Positions 7,952 through 14,092 are shown, counted from the stretch's first letter. The stretch: DNA of 16,939 nt from an uncultured Oscillospiraceae bacterium (GCA_934232845.1 CAKQGD010000040.1:1-16939); one strand, 5' to 3'. Made by a program: numbers and translations. The notes: a model not told the origin generated them from the sequence alone.

Positions 7952-8128
7952 TTAAGTTTCCGGTCCCTTGGACGACGTCCGATGCTTTCTTAAAATTAGA
8001 ATCACGATAACTGCAGCAGCGGCTGCGGCACATATAAGAAGAATGCCGGCCGCTTTTGGCATTTCCTGTTCCTGCTCATTTTGACCAGAGCTGTCCGAAT
8101 TATTGTTTAAGTTTAATGTCTGCGCACA
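7952..8128 (-). pseudogene. Remnant: C-terminal membrane anchor of a lost surface protein
   Basis: This open frame of 58 codons follows an in-frame stop and has no usable start until ATG 8062, which lacks a ribosome binding site. It reads like the end of a surface protein: a Asn/Ser/Gln/Glu linker (LNNNSDSSGQNEQEQE), MPKAAG, a hydrophobic helix of about 18 residues, then RKHRTSSKGPET. It overlaps the last 16 bases of the MotA/ExbB-type gene in another frame, and that gene ends unusually early. The simplest reading is a deletion that joined exbB to the 3' end of a downstream gene. In related B12-regulated clusters a membrane-anchored CobN-like chelatase sits near MotA/ExbB and DUF2149 genes, so it may derive from such a gene; this is inference. 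A genuine 36-residue membrane peptide from ATG 8062 is the alternative. Confidence 0.55.
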
Positions 8129-8670
8129 TTAGAAATTACACAGGCAACCGCAGCACTGATTACACCGACAATCGTTGTATCAAAGGCCACGCCCAAAGAG
8201 CCTGCAAGTGTCGCCGTATCGCCCTGCCCAAGTGCTACAATTCCCGGGCCAAGAGGGATCAGCGTCCCCAAAAGACCAAACATCGGGCCAAGTTTCGCGA
8301 TCATATCCGTTATGGCAGTGGTTCGTTCACAGCGCTCTTCCTCCGTCGAAAGAAGCCTTTGAGAAAGCGCAATTAAAGCGGATTTTGACATATTCTTCGC
8401 TTCAAGAACCGACAACAGAGCATCCCTTTGACGAGGTGAAATGCCGCTGTCTTTAATAAGAGCTTTTATCTCCTCTCCCGAAGCCGCCGACATTTGTTTT
8501 AATAATTCCGGCACATTTATCCGCAGCTTATGTCGTTCCGTCCAGTATTCCATGGCGGCGTCTCCCACCTGCCACACGGACGCGGCAGCCAGCAGCAGCA
8601 GTATGATCAGACAGGGATTCAGCAGTACTTGCCCGATCACATGCAGCATTTCACTAAGTGAAATATTCAA
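8113..8670 (-). CDS. MotA/TolQ/ExbB-family proton channel subunit, C-terminus shortened
   Basis: A 185-residue inner-membrane protein. Predicted helices: 15-37, 126-146 and 160-181. The family core is clear: MIAKLGPMFGLLGTLIPLGPG (123-143) and VAFDTTIVGVISAAVACVIS (161-180), with a cytosolic helical region between the first two membrane segments. Family members turn proton flow into work on a partner protein. The start is TTG at 8670 overlapping the TGA of the upstream gene, with AAGGAGAG in front, implying translational coupling. The protein stops at NVRRH directly after the third helix, where relatives normally carry a further cytosolic helix of some 20-30 residues. No ExbD or DUF2149 partner is present nearby, so the unit may be damaged. 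It is controlled by cobalamin riboswitch 2. Confidence 0.8.
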   Translation of the reverse strand: MNISLSEMLHVIGQVLLNPCLIILLLLAAASVWQVGDAAMEYWTERHKLRINVPELLKQMSAASGEEIKALIKDSGISPRQRDALLSVLEAKNMSKSALIALSQRLLSTEEERCERTTAITDMIAKLGPMFGLLGTLIPLGPGIVALGQGDTATLAGSLGVAFDTTIVGVISAAVACVISNVRRH

Positions 8671-9062
8671 TCCTTTTCTCTCCTTTTCGGCTGAGTTTTC
8701 TCCATTTCCGCCGCAGCGGACCCATTCAACTGCAGGCAGACAGGCTTCTTCATAGCTTGCTTATCCGCAAGATTGAAACGGTGTTCTCTTAAAGAGCGAA
8801 TGACCCTACCGCTGAAAACACATTGTGCCAAGCGATATCGGATTTTGCTGCCCTGCTTGTCCTCATAAATCGGACGGCCGTTATGATCTACAGGACGTTT
8901 CCATACAGTATAGGCCGTAATCAGATCGGCCCAATGCAATTCCTGTCCTTTCAGCAGCAGGCTCGGAATAATGCTCTCCAATGCGCAAAGTACCCGTTCC
9001 ACCTGCTCTTCCGACAGATGTGTTTCAAAAACGATCGCCTCTTTTAGCCCTTTTCGATTCAT
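8667..9062 (-). CDS. Divergent HU/IHF-fold protein
   Basis: 131 residues from ATG 9062, which has AAAGGAGGT 5 bases upstream; the longer frame to 9131 lacks such a site and begins right beside a terminator. Residues 1-96 follow the HU pattern: two N-terminal helices (MNRKGLKEAIV, then LSEEQVERVLCALESIIPSL), a strand (QELHWADLITAYTVWKRP), a beta-arm-like stretch and a final helix (VFSGRVIRSLREH). The Gly-Phe-Gly turn of classical HU is replaced, so DNA binding is uncertain. A polar tail of about 35 residues (FNLADK...KRREKD) is extra. It is the first gene behind riboswitch 2 and is coupled to the MotA/ExbB-type gene. A DNA-binding or purely structural role for this fold in B12 uptake is unknown. 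It could instead be an unrelated conserved protein. Confidence 0.6.
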   Translation of the reverse strand: MNRKGLKEAIVFETHLSEEQVERVLCALESIIPSLLLKGQELHWADLITAYTVWKRPVDHNGRPIYEDKQGSKIRYRLAQCVFSGRVIRSLREHRFNLADKQAMKKPVCLQLNGSAAAEMEKTQPKRREKD

Positions 9063-9133
9063 GCCATACCTCCTTTTGAAATTCGATCCCGCCATATCCG
9101 TCCATTTTCGCCGGTGAAATTCTTTTCTCAATT

Positions 9134-9163
9134 AAAAAACCTCTTTCTGCCGAAAGAGGTTTT
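9134..9163 (-). terminator. Second terminator downstream of riboswitch 2
   Basis: A perfect 12-bp stem (9136-9147 with 9152-9163), loop of 4, followed by TTTTTTAATT on the minus strand. It lies between riboswitch 2 and the HU-like gene, 72 bases upstream of its ATG. Confidence 0.8.
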
Positions 9164-9195
9164 AAACGTTAAACACTTTCTCACCGTATATCTAT

Positions 9196-9223
9196 AAAAA
9201 ACCGCCCCCCTTATGGGAGGCGG
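9196..9223 (-). terminator. First terminator downstream of riboswitch 2
   Basis: A 9-bp GC-rich stem (9202-9210 with 9215-9223, one G-U pair), loop of 4, followed by TTTTTTATAG on the minus strand. It is the closer of two terminators after the aptamer and is the most likely expression platform of the riboswitch. Confidence 0.8.
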
Positions 9224-9279
9224 CGATCGACGGTAAATTTTGTTTCCGTGAATATCCTCAAACCCAAGGCATTTTCACA

Positions 9280-9506
9280 TTTTACGGCAGATATCCTGAC
9301 TTATGCGTCATTCTCCAAAGCGTCTTCCCATCTTTGCACAATCAATGATCATTGTGAAACACATTGTGTTTCACAGGAAAAGGACGTCCTTTTCCGCAAA
9401 AAAAGTGACAAATTGCTTCTTCGTCGGCAAATACAGTTGTGGTTAACAGATCACGGATTCTCACCGTGTTCCCTCTTAGCCCTCAATAAATGAGAGTACC
9501 GTAAAA
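9280..9506 (-). ncRNA. Cobalamin riboswitch 2, with enlarged peripheral arm
   Basis: On the minus strand: P1 arms TTTTACGG (9499-9506) and CCGTAAAA (9280-9287), ACGGTGAGAATCCGT, CCACAACTGTA and the B12 box AAGTCAGGATATCTGCC. At about 227 bases it is clearly longer than riboswitch 1 (160 bases). The extra length is a block of stacked palindromes at 9343-9395. It controls the HU-like and MotA/ExbB-type genes. Confidence 0.9.
9343..9395. repeat. Three consecutive palindromes inside riboswitch 2
   Basis: A perfect 12-base palindrome at 9343-9354, an 11-bp hairpin with a one-base centre at 9353-9375 and a perfect 20-base palindrome at 9376-9395 follow each other directly. They fall in the variable peripheral region of the aptamer, and riboswitch 1 has nothing comparable there. 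Confidence 0.8.
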
Positions 9507-9530
9507 CCTAATGATTCAGTTGTCGTTGTT

Positions 9531-9559
9531 AGTTTATCATGCTTTCTGAAAGATTGCAA
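9531..9559 (-). promoter_or_regulatory. Sigma-A-type promoter of operon 2
   Basis: On the minus strand, TTGCAA (9554-9559), a 17-base spacer and TAAACT (9531-9536). The start of transcription would fall about 20 bases before helix P1 of riboswitch 2. Confidence 0.7.
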
Positions 9560-9586
9560 TAAAAAATTCATCTTTTTTATGGAAAA

Positions 9587-9745
9587 ATTTATACTTTTTT
9601 TAAAAAGCCCATAACTTTTCTGAATCTTTTTCTCTGCGCCGTCAAGTTCTCCGACTTTAGCCTCTATTCTTCCCAGATAAACCGTTTCGGGGTGAAATTC
9701 TTTTCTAACATCTATACTGCCGCTAAAATCCATGCCTCTTCTCAT
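9587..9745 (-). other. Weak open frame between tRNA and operon 2, possible gene remnant
   Basis: A minus-strand frame from ATG 9745 runs on to 9476, but its last third covers the promoter and P1 of riboswitch 2, so only about the first 50 codons (to INF) could be meaningful. They read like normal protein (FHPETVYLGRIEAKVGELDG). No good ribosome binding site precedes either Met. I do not recognise a family. It shares a 16-base stretch coding for RKEFH with the leader just upstream of the HU-like gene (9113-9128). Confidence 0.2.
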
Positions 9746-9797
9746 CGTAAAGTATGCTATTATTTATTTGTAAAACAGGATTTTTTTGCTGAACCAC

Positions 9798-9829
9798 ATA
9801 AAAATAACCGCACCATAAGGTGCGGTTAT
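9798..9829 (-). terminator. Terminator of tRNA-Thr, direct-repeat partner of 273-304
   Basis: The stem arms are 9804-9814 and 9819-9829 with an ATAA loop in plus-strand reading, followed on the minus strand by TTTTTATG. It starts six bases beyond the CCA end of the tRNA. The 32 bases are identical to 273-304 in the same orientation. Confidence 0.85.
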
Positions 9830-9834
9830 CTTTA

Positions 9835-9910
9835 TGGAGCTGGCAAGGTGACTCGAACACCCGACCTGCTGATTACGAATCAGCTGCTCTACCGACTGAG
9901 CTATGCCAGC
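9835..9910 (-). tRNA. tRNA-Thr (anticodon CGT)
   Basis: A 76-base cloverleaf on the minus strand with encoded CCA (9835-9837). The acceptor arms are GCTGGCA (9904-9910) and TGCCAGC (9839-9845). It has a D-arm with AGCTCAGTCGGTAGAGC, a CTGAT/ATCAG anticodon stem with loop TTCGTAA, and a T-arm with GGTTCGA-like GTGTTCGAGTC. Anticodon CGT reads ACG threonine codons. Confidence 0.95.
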
Positions 9911-9939
9911 AGACAAAGCGCGTTTCACACGCATGGGTT

Positions 9940-9968
9940 ATTATATCGTTTTTGATGGATTTCGTCAA
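9940..9968 (-). promoter_or_regulatory. Promoter of tRNA-Thr
   Basis: On the minus strand, TTGACG (9963-9968), a 17-base spacer and a consensus TATAAT (9940-9945), about 30 bases before the tRNA 5' end. Such a near-perfect promoter is typical of stable RNA genes. Confidence 0.85.
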
Positions 9969-10021
9969 GAGGAACAACGGGATTTTTAAAAAAGAAATTA
10001 TGTTTTCCTCTTCGCATGTAA

Positions 10022-10063
10022 AAAGGAACGCACCGCTTTCAGAACAAAACGGTACGCCCCTTT
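10022..10063 (-). terminator. Terminator of the ppiB operon
   Basis: A stem of about 14 pairs including three G-U pairs (10022-10035 with 10050-10063), followed by TTTTTAC on the minus strand. It lies 10 bases beyond the ppiB stop. Confidence 0.75.
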
Positions 10064-10073
10064 TATATCATCT

Positions 10074-10544
10074 TTAATCGATGGTGACTGTTTTCATAAC
10101 CTGAGGAGTTTTCGGCCGGTCGGAGGCATCCGTTGCGGCGGCGGCAATTTCGTCGACGACATCCATTCCCTCCACCACGCGTCCGAAAGCGGCATACTGT
10201 CCGTCGAGGTGCGGCGCCTTTGCGTGCATGATAAAGAACTGTGAACCCGCGGAATTGGGATCCATTGCGCGGGCCATTGAAATTACGCCGCGGTCATGCT
10301 TAAGATCATTCTGAAAACCGTTCGCGGCAAACTCGCCCTTGATGCGCCAGCCGGGGCCGCCCATGCCGTTGCCCTTGGGGCATCCGCCCTGAATCATAAA
10401 GCCCGGGATAATCCGGTGAAAAGTCAGGCCGTTGTAAAAGCCATTGCGCACAAGCTCCTCAAAGTTTGCGACCGTCTGGGGCGCAATCTCGGGATAAAGC
10501 TCAAGCTTGATCTGTTTTCCGTTTTCCATTGTGATGGTTACCAT
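10074..10544 (-). CDS. ppiB: Peptidyl-prolyl cis-trans isomerase, cyclophilin type
   Basis: A 156-residue cytosolic cyclophilin that speeds proline isomerisation during protein folding; no signal peptide. Single domain with the active-site stretch TFHRIIPGFMIQGG (41-54, catalytic Arg44 and Gln52), AGSQFFIM (99-106) and the HLDGQYAAFG region (112-121). The Trp that confers cyclosporin sensitivity in human cyclophilin A is His112 here, as in many bacterial members. ATG 10544 follows AGGAGG. It is the last gene of an operon with ybaK and rmuC, 15 bases after ybaK. Confidence 0.95.
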   Translation of the reverse strand: MVTITMENGKQIKLELYPEIAPQTVANFEELVRNGFYNGLTFHRIIPGFMIQGGCPKGNGMGGPGWRIKGEFAANGFQNDLKHDRGVISMARAMDPNSAGSQFFIMHAKAPHLDGQYAAFGRVVEGMDVVDEIAAAATDASDRPKTPQVMKTVTID

Positions 10545-10559
10545 GCTGTTTTCCTCCTG

Positions 10560-11045
10560 TTATTCCATATGCCGGATCACGTCGGCGAACGACGCGCCGG
10601 TCAATTCTGCGAGCGCCCGCGGCGCAAGCTCCGCCTGCGACCCGATACGTCCCGCGCTGACGGCAATCGTGCTCTGCTCTTCAGCCGAAGCGTCGATCAC
10701 CGTGGGAAACCTTTTTTTCATTCCCACGGGAGAACATCCCCCATGGACATAGCCCGTCAGAGGCAAAAGCTCTTTCTGCGGCAGCATTGCGACGGATTTT
10801 TCTCCCGCCGCACGCGCGGCGGCCTTGAGGTCAAGCTCCTGCGTCACGGGAATCACAAATACGTGAAAGCCGCCTGATGAACCGCGCGTTACAAGGGTCT
10901 TGCAGACACGTTCGACCGGCAGGCCAACCTTTGCGGCGACACTTACGCCGTCGATGGCGCCGTCCGACGCATCGTAGGTATGCGGCACATACGGAATCTT
11001 TTTCTGTTCCAATATGCGCTGCACATTTGTCTTTGTCTCAGACAT
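10560..11045 (-). CDS. ybaK: Cys-tRNA(Pro)/Cys-tRNA(Cys) deacylase, YbaK/EbsC family
   Basis: A 161-residue cytosolic editing protein that hydrolyses mischarged Cys-tRNA(Pro). The single YbaK/ProRS-INS domain shows the conserved Lys49 (CKTLV), the strand HVFVIPVTQELDLKAAA (61-77) and the signature GYVHGGCSPVGMKK (98-111) around the substrate pocket. Length matches the family. ATG 11045 shares one base with the rmuC stop (TGATG), implying translational coupling. Standard housekeeping gene, no oddities seen. Confidence 0.95.
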   Translation of the reverse strand: MSETKTNVQRILEQKKIPYVPHTYDASDGAIDGVSVAAKVGLPVERVCKTLVTRGSSGGFHVFVIPVTQELDLKAAARAAGEKSVAMLPQKELLPLTGYVHGGCSPVGMKKRFPTVIDASAEEQSTIAVSAGRIGSQAELAPRALAELTGASFADVIRHME

Positions 11046-12394
11046 CAGTCATCCTCTCCTTCCGGCATATCCGACAGGCCGAGCAAAGTTTGGCTCTGCT
11101 GCGCGTCAAGCTTTTCCACGCTGCGCAGCGTGCGGTTCATCACGTTGGTGCGTGTGTGGATCAGGCGATCCACCTCCTGATCCGCGGCGCGGATGCGGTC
11201 CTGCACCTTTTCGAGACATTTCGAGAATTTTTCAAATTCCGTCTTGACTGCGCCGAGCACACGCCATACCTCGCCGGAACGTTTTTGGATCGCGAGCGTG
11301 CGAAATCCCATCTGAAGAGAATTGAGAAGCGCCGCCATGGTCGTCGGTCCTGCGATATTGACTTTGTAATCGCGGGAAAGAACCTCTACCATATCGAGGT
11401 TTACGACCTCGGCATACAGTCCCTCGAACGGCAGAAACATGATGGCAAAATCCGTTGTATCCGGCGGGCCGATATACTTGTCACGAATATCCTTGGCGCA
11501 GCCCTTGATGCGGGCGGTCAGATCTCTGCGCGCCTGCGCAATCCGTTCCGGTTCCGCGCTGTCGTATGCGTCGACAAGCGCGGCGTATGTATCGCCGGGG
11601 AATTTGGCGTCAATCGGCAGCCAAACCGTTCCCTCTCCGTCTCCGGGAAGCTTTACCGCATACTCAACCGGGTCACGGCTGCCCGCGACCGTCACCACAT
11701 TTGTCGCGTACTGCTCGGGAGACAAAATTTGCTCGAGAATCGCGCCAAGCTGAATTTCTCCCAAAATGCCGCGCGTCTTGACATTGGAGAGAACTTTTTT
11801 CAGATCTCCCACTCCCGTCGCAAGCGTCTGCATCTCGCCGAGGCCCTTGTAAACCTTTTCGAGCTGCTCGCTCACCTGACGGAAGGACTGTGTCAGCCGC
11901 TGGTTGAGCGTATTCTCCAGCTTTTCGTCCACCGTTCTGCGCATCTGTTCCAGTTTTTCGGCATTGTCTTTCTGCAGAAAGTCAAGGCGTTCATCCATCG
12001 TACGGCGAACCGACGCCATATTCTCCGTCAGCGTCGTACGCAGAAGCTCGCTGCTCCGCTCCGTCTGAGAATTAAGCAAATTTAGATTTTCTGAAACCGT
12101 TTTTCTCAGATCGTCATTTCTCTGTGAAAGCTGCTCGCCGAGGTTTTTTAAAATCACATCCTGCCTGCCCGCCGTGCCGGCCTGCGCGTCGGACAGCGTT
12201 CTTCCCAGAGAAGCGACCGCCTCCTGCACCGTATGGTTCAGTTCCTGCCGGGTCGAGGTCAGCTGATCAGAAAGCTCGCGCCGCAGGCTGTCGTTTTCTC
12301 TTTTTTGCCGGGACTGTCCGGCTAAAAGGAAGAAAATCGCGGCAAGCTGTACCACGGCCGCAGCGATCAAACAGACGAGTATTGTATGTTCCAT
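11045..12394 (-). CDS. rmuC: DNA recombination protein RmuC
   Basis: 449 residues from ATG 12394, chosen because GGAGG lies 5 bases upstream; a GTG two codons earlier would overlap that site. An N-terminal membrane helix (about 4-26) is followed by a long coiled coil (about 30-190), then the RmuC nuclease-like domain (about 195-420) with GILGEIQLGAILEQIL (209-224), LPIDAKFPGDTY (259-270) and FAIMFLPFEGLYAE (316-329); numbers are from ATG. RmuC limits inversions and rearrangements at repeats, and its fold is nuclease-like. First gene of the rmuC-ybaK-ppiB operon. Confidence 0.95.
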   Translation of the reverse strand: MEHTILVCLIAAAVVQLAAIFFLLAGQSRQKRENDSLRRELSDQLTSTRQELNHTVQEAVASLGRTLSDAQAGTAGRQDVILKNLGEQLSQRNDDLRKTVSENLNLLNSQTERSSELLRTTLTENMASVRRTMDERLDFLQKDNAEKLEQMRRTVDEKLENTLNQRLTQSFRQVSEQLEKVYKGLGEMQTLATGVGDLKKVLSNVKTRGILGEIQLGAILEQILSPEQYATNVVTVAGSRDPVEYAVKLPGDGEGTVWLPIDAKFPGDTYAALVDAYDSAEPERIAQARRDLTARIKGCAKDIRDKYIGPPDTTDFAIMFLPFEGLYAEVVNLDMVEVLSRDYKVNIAGPTTMAALLNSLQMGFRTLAIQKRSGEVWRVLGAVKTEFEKFSKCLEKVQDRIRAADQEVDRLIHTRTNVMNRTLRSVEKLDAQQSQTLLGLSDMPEGEDD

Positions 12395-12450
12395 GCGCAC
12401 CTCCGGAAAAGTTTTTTGTCAGTATAGCATATTTCACTCAAAAGGAAAAG

Positions 12451-12476
12451 CGCCCCGCCCAAAAAGCGGGACGCGC
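12451..12476 (-). terminator. Terminator of the DUF378 gene
   Basis: A GC-rich hairpin of about 9 pairs with one G-U (GCGTCCCGC with GCGGGGCGC on the minus strand) is followed by TTTTCC. It lies just beyond the stop of the DUF378 gene and before rmuC. Confidence 0.7.
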
Positions 12477-12491
12477 ATTTTCTCTGCCGCA

Positions 12492-12695
12492 TCAGGCGTG
12501 TCTCTGCTCCGGCTCACGGAAAAGCAGAGAAATACACCACAGTCCTGCGACGGCAACCAGCGTGAAGATGACCCTGCTGACGGGAGAGGCCTGTCCGCCG
12601 AACAGCCATCCGACGATGTCAAACTGAAACAAGCCGATCGAGCCCCAGTTGACGGCGCCTACGATCACAAGGATCAGCGCGATTTTGTCGAGCAT
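12492..12695 (-). CDS. DUF378 small membrane protein
   Basis: 67 residues from ATG 12695, which follows AAAGGAGT at good spacing; longer frames upstream lack this site. Two hydrophobic helices (about 4-30 and 40-60) and the typical DUF378 stretch IVGAVNWGSIGLFQFDIVGWLFGG (11-34). DUF378 proteins are short two-helix membrane proteins of unknown function. The gene stands alone with its own terminator and is divergent from the carboxypeptidase gene. Confidence 0.88.
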   Translation of the reverse strand: MLDKIALILVIVGAVNWGSIGLFQFDIVGWLFGGQASPVSRVIFTLVAVAGLWCISLLFREPEQRHA

Positions 12696-12766
12696 GTGCT
12701 TCAACTCCTTTTGTCTCTTAGTATGAGAAAAATAAAAGGATTTTATGCCGCGCAGCGATTTCTTTC

Positions 12767-12795
12767 TTGACAGAAAGAACATTTTATTCTTAAAT
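12767..12795 (+). promoter_or_regulatory. Promoter of the D,D-carboxypeptidase gene
   Basis: Consensus TTGACA (12767-12772), 17-base spacer, TTAAAT (12790-12795). Transcription would start near 12802, after the ATG at 12794, which supports the downstream start at 12875. Confidence 0.65.
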
Positions 12796-12874
12796 GAAAA
12801 AAAGAACAGGTTTACGGACACTGAAAAAGTGGATTTTCTTATACTTATATTGTTACACGGATTGGATAAATGCT

Positions 12875-13834
12875 ATGAAACGAAAACGCCGCGCTTCATG
12901 CGGATTGCTGCTTACAGCCGTTCTGCTGCTGCTCTTCGGAGTCTGCGGCTTATTCTTTTGCTTTGGCCCCCTTGCTGAAAAGCTTGCAAAACCGCAGACC
13001 GCCCTTCTTCCCCTCCCTCTTCCTCTGTACGAAACCGCAGAAGGGTCCGGTCGAAACGAATCTCTCTCTATCTACAGCGCCTATGCGCTGCTGTACGATC
13101 TCGACGCCGAAAAGGAACTGTATTCCGTCGAAGCGGACACTCCCTGCCATCCGGCGTCTCTGACAAAAATTATGACCATCTACGCCGCAATGGACGCGCT
13201 GGACAGCCTCGACGCCGAGATCACCGTCGGTTACGGCGACCTTGCGGGTCTGTATGAAGCAAACGCCTCCATGGCAGGCCTGCAGGAGGGGGATGTTCTT
13301 CCCGTGCGCGATCTGCTGTATGCGACCATGCTGCCCTCCGGCGCAGACGCAGCCAACGCGCTGGCACGCGCCGCCTGCGGCGGCGCGGATACTCTTGTGG
13401 AGAAAATGAATGAGACCGCCGCCGCGCTGGGAATGGAACAGACACATTTTAAAAATGTCACCGGCCTGTCGGAGGAGGGCCATTATACAACGGCACGCGA
13501 TATGACCGTACTGCTCAAGGCTGCCCTTCAAAACGAAAATTTTCGGGCGGTATTCTGTACGGACAGTTATACGACCGTACCGACCTCAGCCTATCCGCAG
13601 GGCATCCCTCTGCAGAGCACGCTCTCTCAGCGGCTGGCGATGATGCAGCTCGACCGCGGTCCCATTCTCGGCGGAAAAACAGGTTATACCGAAGAAGCCG
13701 GCCTCTGCCTTGCCTCGCTCGCATCCGTCGGCGGGCACGAATATATCCTCGTCACAATGGGCGCCGAAGGAGACGGTCATTCCGTTCAGACCAATCTGCT
13801 TGACGCGCTCAAGCTGTATGGCCGCTGCAAATAA
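12875..13834 (+). CDS. D-alanyl-D-alanine carboxypeptidase, peptidase S11
   Basis: A 319-residue penicillin-binding protein of the DacA/DacF type that trims the terminal D-Ala from peptidoglycan stem peptides outside the membrane. The start at 12875 is chosen because the promoter excludes the earlier ATG at 12794; it yields a clean signal anchor (KRKRR then a hydrophobic helix about 9-31). The catalytic motifs are SLTK (Ser95, Lys98), SGAD (155-158, replacing the usual SGN) and KTG (268-270). The domain ends near 319 without the C-terminal amphipathic anchor of longer S11 enzymes, so the N-terminal helix probably tethers it. The ribosome binding site is weak. It is the only clear plus-strand gene in the right half and is monocistronic. 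Confidence 0.92.
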   Translation: MKRKRRASCGLLLTAVLLLLFGVCGLFFCFGPLAEKLAKPQTALLPLPLPLYETAEGSGRNESLSIYSAYALLYDLDAEKELYSVEADTPCHPASLTKIMTIYAAMDALDSLDAEITVGYGDLAGLYEANASMAGLQEGDVLPVRDLLYATMLPSGADAANALARAACGGADTLVEKMNETAAALGMEQTHFKNVTGLSEEGHYTTARDMTVLLKAALQNENFRAVFCTDSYTTVPTSAYPQGIPLQSTLSQRLAMMQLDRGPILGGKTGYTEEAGLCLASLASVGGHEYILVTMGAEGDGHSVQTNLLDALKLYGRCK

Positions 13835-13856
13835 AAAAGAAACCGTACCGCATATA

Positions 13857-13890
13857 AAAATACGGCCATGCTTTTGCATGGCCGTATTTT
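13857..13890. terminator. Bidirectional terminator
   Basis: A perfect 15-bp stem (13857-13871 with 13876-13890), TTTT loop, with A-run and T-run on its two sides. It separates the plus-strand carboxypeptidase gene from the minus-strand small gene whose stop codon touches it. Confidence 0.9.
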
Positions 13891-14051
13891 CACATGAGAT
13901 GATTCTGCATCCAATGCTCGGCGCACTGAATCAATTCGCCCGGTGTGGAAATTTCTATCCCGCTGCTCAGAATATAATTCTGCACCGCCGCGGGCAGAGA
14001 GTAAAAATATCCGCGCAAAAGAGGATCTCTCTCGTAATAATTCGGGGTCAT
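13890..14051 (-). CDS. Small conserved-looking protein, 53 residues
   Basis: From ATG 14051, with AGGTGATG at the right distance, to TGA at 13890-13892. The sequence starts MTPNYYERDPLLRGYFYSLP and continues with AVQNYILSSGIEISTPGELIQ to a His/Met-rich end. It has no signal or membrane helix. It ends exactly at the terminator stem and begins 41 bases after the acetyltransferase gene, so both are probably one transcript. I do not assign a family. The acidic, aromatic and helical composition looks like a real small protein. Confidence 0.7.
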   Translation of the reverse strand: MTPNYYERDPLLRGYFYSLPAAVQNYILSSGIEISTPGELIQCAEHWMQNHLM

Positions 14052-14092
14052 ATACATCACCTCGAAAAATAGAATATACCGGCCGAATCAGA

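Noticed and set aside
7734..8033. 99-codon minus-strand frame
   Set aside because: It runs through the operon 2 terminator and the operon 1 promoter, and overlaps the better-supported anchor frame.
9063..9131. N-terminal extension of the HU-like protein
   Set aside because: The extension begins beside a terminator stem and lacks a ribosome binding site, whereas ATG 9062 has a near-perfect one.
9692..10077. Plus-strand frames over the tRNA with peptide VTRTPDLLITNQLLYRLSYA
   Set aside because: This is the well-known spurious translation of tRNA antisense sequence.
10877..12085. 402-codon plus-strand open frame
   Set aside because: Exactly antisense to rmuC and ybaK, Arg/His-rich composition, no ribosome binding site; a shadow of the GC-rich real genes.
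12794..12874. 27-codon extension of the carboxypeptidase
   Set aside because: The ATG overlaps the -10 element of the likely promoter and has no ribosome binding site; the inner ATG gives a normal signal anchor.
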